Origin: an uncultured Micrococcales bacterium
GTDB taxonomy: Bacteria > Actinomycetota > Actinomycetes > Actinomycetales > Microbacteriaceae
Assembly (NCBI GenBank): GCA_903824455.1
Contig: CAIJWY010000083.1
Location: forward strand, 1-10,664
Direction: 5' to 3'
Length of the DNA stretch: 10,664 bases
In this document: positions 8,102 through 10,664 of the stretch, piece after piece
Numbering within the stretch: position 1 is the stretch's first letter
How the letters are laid out: each line of letters opens with the position of its first letter
Made by a program: the position numbers and the translations under genes
The notes under the pieces: generated by a model
Databases searched by the model: none
Seen by the model: the letters and a program-made list of their open reading frames with translations, nothing else
Told to the model about the DNA's origin: nothing

Positions 8102-8131
8102 TTTGAACAAAGGAGGTCGGCTAAGTTGTCG

Positions 8132-8138
8132 TAATCTA
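8132..8138. promoter_or_regulatory. candidate bidirectional promoter with overlapping -10 elements
   Basis: The 7-bp TAATCTA holds TAATCT on the plus strand (8132-8137) and TAGATT on the minus strand (8138-8133), both fitting TANNNT. With a normal 6-nt gap the starts would be 8144 (plus, 19-nt leader to DUF3107) and 8126 (minus, 25-nt leader to adnA), 18 bp apart. That is the spacing described for symmetric bidirectional bacterial promoters. No good -35 is present on either side. Confidence 0.35.
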
Positions 8139-8150
8139 TTCGGGTAAGAG

Positions 8151-8158
8151 AAAAGGTG
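8151..8158 (+). promoter_or_regulatory. Shine-Dalgarno deciding a TTG start
   Basis: AAAAGGTG lies 4 nt before the TTG at 8163 and supports that non-ATG start for the DUF3107 gene. The translated N-terminus 'MEIKIGL' also matches the family's usual beginning, and no in-frame ATG lies near the start. Confidence 0.6.
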
Positions 8159-8162
8159 CACC

Positions 8163-8387
8163 TTGGAAATCAAAATCGGTCTTAGAAACCTCGCCCGCGA
8201 GCTCAGCCTCGAATCGGAGCAAACCGCGGCGGAAGTCGAGCAGAGCGTGGCAAACGCCATCGACTCGGGCGCAAAGCTAATCAAATTGGTCGACAACAAG
8301 GGCAAACTTTTCCTAATCCCAGTTGATGCTCTCGGTTACATCGAAGTCGGTGCCGAAGAGGCTCGCAGAGTTGGATTTATCGCCTAA
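8163..8387 (+). CDS. DUF3107 family protein
   Basis: A 74-residue soluble protein of the actinobacterial DUF3107 family (Rv3208A/TB9.4 is the mycobacterial relative I recall). Family features: opening 'MEIKIGLRNLARELSLES', an acidic helix 'EQTAAEVEQSVANAI' (about 19-33), a hairpin 'LIKLVDNKGKLFLIPVDALGYIEV' (39-62) and the C-terminal 'RRVGFIA'. Biochemical function is unknown to me; the small alpha/beta make-up suggests a binding or adaptor protein rather than an enzyme. It starts at TTG with a good SD. Its TAA shares a base with the ATG of the membrane protein gene, so the two are probably translated together. It is divergent from adnA. Confidence 0.9.
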   Translation: MEIKIGLRNLARELSLESEQTAAEVEQSVANAIDSGAKLIKLVDNKGKLFLIPVDALGYIEVGAEEARRVGFIA

Positions 8388-8671
8388 TGGATTATGTATT
8401 TGCAGTCATCGTTGGTTACTCGGTCATCCTGGGTCTAGTAGCCCCATACATCAACGCCAAGAGCGAGGAATACGGTTGGTTATTGCCGCCAGCCATTGCG
8501 CTAGCCACCGGAAGCATTCTCTGGGTGGTTCTCACCTGGCTTGGTTTCAAATACGAAGAGGCCTACATTTGGGCCATCATCATGGTGGTAATGCCTCTGG
8601 TTATGGTTCTTCTTTCAACCAGAATTGCTCACGCCAGAATCACTAAGCGCGAAGCAAAGTTACGCGGCTAA
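8387..8671 (+). CDS. small three-helix membrane protein, function unknown
   Basis: A 94-residue protein that I do not recognise beyond being a small actinobacterial membrane protein. Three hydrophobic segments are visible: about residues 3-22, 31-53 and 57-80. A charged loop 'NAKSEEYG' (23-30) separates the first two. The last 14 residues are strongly basic (Lys/Arg-rich), which by the positive-inside rule puts the C-terminus in the cytoplasm and the N-terminus outside. There is no signal peptide cleavage site, catalytic motif or cysteine pair. The ATG overlaps the DUF3107 stop codon by one base, and no strong SD is seen, so translation is likely coupled. The end overlaps the convergent ferritin-like gene by 12 bp. 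In M. tuberculosis the equivalent spot also holds an uncharacterised membrane protein (Rv3209, from memory), but homology is unproven. Confidence 0.8.
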   Translation: MDYVFAVIVGYSVILGLVAPYINAKSEEYGWLLPPAIALATGSILWVVLTWLGFKYEEAYIWAIIMVVMPLVMVLLSTRIAHARITKREAKLRG

Positions 8672-9433
8672 ACCAATCGCGTCCATGCGCAAACTGTGAG
8701 CGCCAATCAGTTCACTGATCAGAGGCTCTAACTTCGAATACGCGGCCAAGTTCACCTCGCGCTCGTCGTCCAAACTCAAACGCTTGCCCTTGGTGATTCC
8801 GGCTAACTTGCGATTATCAAAGGCTGCTCGCAACTCGAGCAAAACATCACCCATTAGCCGACGACCCCAAAGTGCCAAACGAGATGCCAACTGCGGATTC
8901 TCCTTCATGGCATCGATCAGGCAGGCTTTGGCAAAACGTTCAAAGGTGCTGTCTTTCAAAGCCTTCTCCACATCGTCGCGAACCGAATCTGGAAGACCAA
9001 CGGCCAAACGTCGATAGAAATCTTCAAGCAGACCGCCAACGAGATAAACCTTGACGACGGTTTCAAACCAGTCGATGCCGTTGGTGCGAGAGTGGAAAGT
9101 TTCAATTCGTTCGGTGTGCGGATCCATGGCGTCGGTTGCATCAAAACCCTGAATCGAGATCGCCTTGGCAATCGCGCGGTACTTTTGAAAACTTTTGGCG
9201 GCAGCCTCACTGAGTTCGGCCTTGCTCGAGGTGGTTGGCGAGAACTTTAACTCATTGGTCAAAATCTCAAACTGGCTCAGCTCGAGGTAGGCGAGCTGCC
9301 CTAGGAAAACTTTTGGCTCTGGGGTGTATGGGGTCAAATCAATAGCCTCGGTGTTGCGGGCCCTGCGCTCTTCACGTTCCGGTAACACCAGGTTGCGTGC
9401 CTTATTACCCAGGCGCTTAATCCACTCAAACAT
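8660..9433 (-). CDS. ferritin-like fold protein (distant MiaE-like family), metal site doubtful
   Basis: A 257-residue, almost all-helical protein matching the actinobacterial 'ferritin-like fold-containing protein' family (Rv3210c-like from memory), distantly related to the tRNA hydroxylase MiaE. Recognisable pieces: helix A 'FLGQLAYLELSQFEIL' (43-58), helix B 'AAAKSFQKYRAIAKAI' (77-92), 'DAMDPHTERIETFHSRT' (101-117), helix C 'DWFETVVKVYLVGGLLEDFYRRL' region (121-143), helix D 'FERFAKACLIDAM' (164-176), and 'LALWGRRLMGDVLLE' (186-200). Diiron enzymes of this fold use ExxH in two helices. Here the only ExxH is Glu111-His114, in a linker, and the protein has just three histidines (106, 114, 246), so iron-dependent hydroxylation is doubtful. 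No SD precedes the ATG; a TATTCT hexamer suggests an almost leaderless mRNA. It is divergent from the DEAD-box gene. Confidence 0.78.
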   Translation of the reverse strand: MFEWIKRLGNKARNLVLPEREERRARNTEAIDLTPYTPEPKVFLGQLAYLELSQFEILTNELKFSPTTSSKAELSEAAAKSFQKYRAIAKAISIQGFDATDAMDPHTERIETFHSRTNGIDWFETVVKVYLVGGLLEDFYRRLAVGLPDSVRDDVEKALKDSTFERFAKACLIDAMKENPQLASRLALWGRRLMGDVLLELRAAFDNRKLAGITKGKRLSLDDEREVNLAAYSKLEPLISELIGAHSLRMDAIGLAA

Positions 9434-9440
9434 GCTTACA

Positions 9441-9446
9441 AGAATA
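9441..9446 (-). promoter_or_regulatory. candidate -10 element of the ferritin-like gene
   Basis: Minus-strand TATTCT ends so that transcription would begin at about 9434, one base before the ATG at 9433. With no SD in the gap, this suggests an almost leaderless mRNA. No clear -35 is present. Confidence 0.38.
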
Positions 9447-9453
9447 ACTCTCG

Positions 9454-9459
9454 TAAACT
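9454..9459 (+). promoter_or_regulatory. candidate -10 element of the DEAD-box helicase gene
   Basis: TAAACT on the plus strand would place the transcription start near 9466, leaving an 18-nt leader that contains the AGGAGA ribosome site. No -35 of good quality is found at 16-18 bp, so this is tentative. Confidence 0.35.
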
Positions 9460-9472
9460 AGCAAAGACTAAT

Positions 9473-9478
9473 AGGAGA
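9473..9478 (+). promoter_or_regulatory. Shine-Dalgarno deciding a TTG start
   Basis: AGGAGA lies 5 nt before the TTG at 9484 and fixes it as the start of the DEAD-box helicase. The resulting N-terminus 'MTFADLGI' is typical of the family, and no ATG competes nearby. Confidence 0.7.
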
Positions 9479-9483
9479 CTCTT

Positions 9484-10664
9484 TTGACATTTGCCGATCT
9501 GGGCATCGACGCTGATATCGTCGAAGCGCTCACTAAAAAAGGCATAACCGAGCCTTTCCCGATTCAGGAACAGGCCATACCCGTAGCACTCACCGGACAA
9601 GACATCATCGGTCAGGCAAAAACCGGTACCGGTAAAACTTTCGGCTTCGGCCTCCCGCTTATCCAAAAGCTTGGATTACACCCAGCCAAGGGTGCTCAGG
9701 CACTGGTTGTGGTGCCTACCCGCGAACTCTGCATTCAGGTAGCCGAAGACCTAGTTCTAGCTACCGGCAACCGTGAAACTCAGGTTGTTGCAATCTACGG
9801 CGGCAAGGCTTACGAGGGTCAGATCGCCGAAATCGAAGCCGGTGCCCAAATTATTGTTGGTACCCCAGGACGACTAATCGACCTAGCGAAGCAGAAGAAA
9901 CTTGACCTAGGCAAAATCAGTTTCATGGTTCTCGACGAAGCCGACGAAATGCTCGACCTTGGTTTCTTGCCAGACGTTGAGCGCCTTTTTGCCATGACTC
10001 CCCCGCTCCGCCAGACGCTCATGTTCTCGGCCACCATGCCGAGCACCATTCTCACTTTGGCTCGCAAGTACCAGAACCGCCCGATGCACATTCGCGCCAA
10101 TGAACCTGAAGAGGGTCACACCAAAGCCGACATCAAGCAGTTCATCTACCGCGCGCACATGCTCGACAAGGATGAAGTGGTTGGTCGCATTCTGCAGGCC
10201 GAAGGTCGCGGCAAGACCATCATTTTCTGCAAGACCAAACGTCAGGCCAGCAAGGTTTCGGAAGAACTAATCGACCGCGGCTTTAACGCCACCGCTCTTC
10301 ACGGCGACATGTCGCAGGAAGCTCGCGAGCGTTCAATGGCCGCTTTCCGTTCTGGCAAAAAAGAGATCTTGGTTGCCACCGAGGTTGCCGCTCGAGGAAT
10401 CGACGTCGACGACGTGACCCACGTGATCAACTACACCGTGCCAGAAGACGAGAAGAACTACCTACACCGAACCGGTCGCACCGGCCGTGCTGGTCGCACC
10501 GGTATCGCGGTAACTTTTGTTGACTGGGAAGACATGACCCGCTGGCAGAACATCAATGCGGCTCTGGAACTTGGCGTTCCTGAACCGGTTGAAACCTATT
10601 CGAGCTCGGCACACCTTTTCGAAGATCTTGAGATTCCTACCGGAACCAAAGGACGCCTTCGTGC
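9484..10664 (+). CDS. DEAD-box ATP-dependent RNA helicase (RhlE/CsdA-type), C-terminus missing at window edge
   Basis: ATP-dependent remodelling of RNA duplexes and RNA-protein complexes, typically in ribosome assembly, RNA decay or cold adaptation. The 393 codons present contain the whole two-domain core: Q motif with Phe3 and 'PIQ' (26-28), I AKTGTGKT (45-52), Ia PTREL (78-82), GG (106-107), Ib TPGR (127-130), II DEAD (151-154), III SAT (182-184), IV 'IIFCKTK' (246-252), V 'ATEVAARGID' (298-307) and VI 'HRTGRTGRAG' (328-337). All look intact. The C-terminal extension, usually basic and deciding the subfamily, runs off the right edge. The start is TTG with a strong SD (AGGAGA). Its position beside the ferritin-like gene matches the M. 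tuberculosis Rv3210c-Rv3211 (RhlE) arrangement as I recall it. Confidence 0.95.
   Translation, partial: MTFADLGIDADIVEALTKKGITEPFPIQEQAIPVALTGQDIIGQAKTGTGKTFGFGLPLIQKLGLHPAKGAQALVVVPTRELCIQVAEDLVLATGNRETQVVAIYGGKAYEGQIAEIEAGAQIIVGTPGRLIDLAKQKKLDLGKISFMVLDEADEMLDLGFLPDVERLFAMTPPLRQTLMFSATMPSTILTLARKYQNRPMHIRANEPEEGHTKADIKQFIYRAHMLDKDEVVGRILQAEGRGKTIIFCKTKRQASKVSEELIDRGFNATALHGDMSQEARERSMAAFRSGKKEILVATEVAARGIDVDDVTHVINYTVPEDEKNYLHRTGRTGRAGRTGIAVTFVDWEDMTRWQNINAALELGVPEPVETYSSSAHLFEDLEIPTGTKGRLR

Noticed and set aside
8109..8134. Plus-strand AAAGGAGGT followed by TTG-TCG-TAA, a possible tiny upstream ORF
   Set aside because: Only two codons, and the predicted plus-strand transcription start (8144) lies downstream of it.
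8102..8305. 68-codon upstream extension of the adnA frame to 8305
   Set aside because: The extension runs antisense through most of the DUF3107 gene, matches no helicase sequence, and would abolish the intergenic promoter region. The family-like sequence begins only after 8101.

Overview
The window looks like a compact, moderate-GC actinobacterial chromosome segment, most likely from a Microbacteriaceae-type organism such as the small freshwater 'Luna/Rhodoluna' group. This rests on gene content and order: an AdnA/AdnB-type helicase-nuclease pair, a NudC pyrophosphatase, a DUF3107 protein, an actinobacterial ferritin-like protein and an RhlE-type DEAD-box helicase. From memory, the same families sit close together in Mycobacterium tuberculosis (around Rv3199c-Rv3202c and Rv3208A-Rv3211). 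The genus is an inference; no rRNA or marker gene is present.

Layout, left to right: nudC (minus strand, cut by the left edge); a divergent 71-bp gap; an aminoglycoside/macrolide-phosphotransferase-fold protein (plus) whose two key catalytic aspartates are missing; adnB and adnA (minus, 11-bp overlap, adnA first in transcription); a 61-bp divergent gap with a possible bidirectional promoter; a DUF3107 gene followed by a small three-helix membrane protein (plus, stop and start sharing one base); a ferritin-like protein (minus, 12-bp tail-to-tail overlap with the membrane gene); a 50-bp divergent gap; and a DEAD-box RNA helicase (plus, cut by the right edge). There are no RNA genes, mobile elements, CRISPR arrays or long repeats, and no gene-free stretch over about 70 bp. 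Four of the seven gene junctions overlap, as expected of a streamlined genome.

Functionally, AdnA and AdnB should form the heterodimeric motor-nuclease that resects double-strand breaks. AdnB has a full set of superfamily 1 motor motifs, while AdnA keeps only the P-loop and scattered residues. Both keep a complete RecB-type nuclease site. The flanking genes deal with NAD(H)/NAD-capped RNA (NudC) and RNA remodelling (DEAD-box); the roles of DUF3107, the membrane protein and the ferritin-like protein are unknown.

The window is largely conserved actinobacterial core DNA and I see no clear new defence or mobile system. What deserves attention is a recurring loss of catalytic residues: the pseudokinase-like phosphotransferase, the AdnA motor, one NudC zinc ligand and the ferritin-like metal site. 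The promoter architecture is also of interest, with candidate leaderless starts and overlapping divergent -10 elements.
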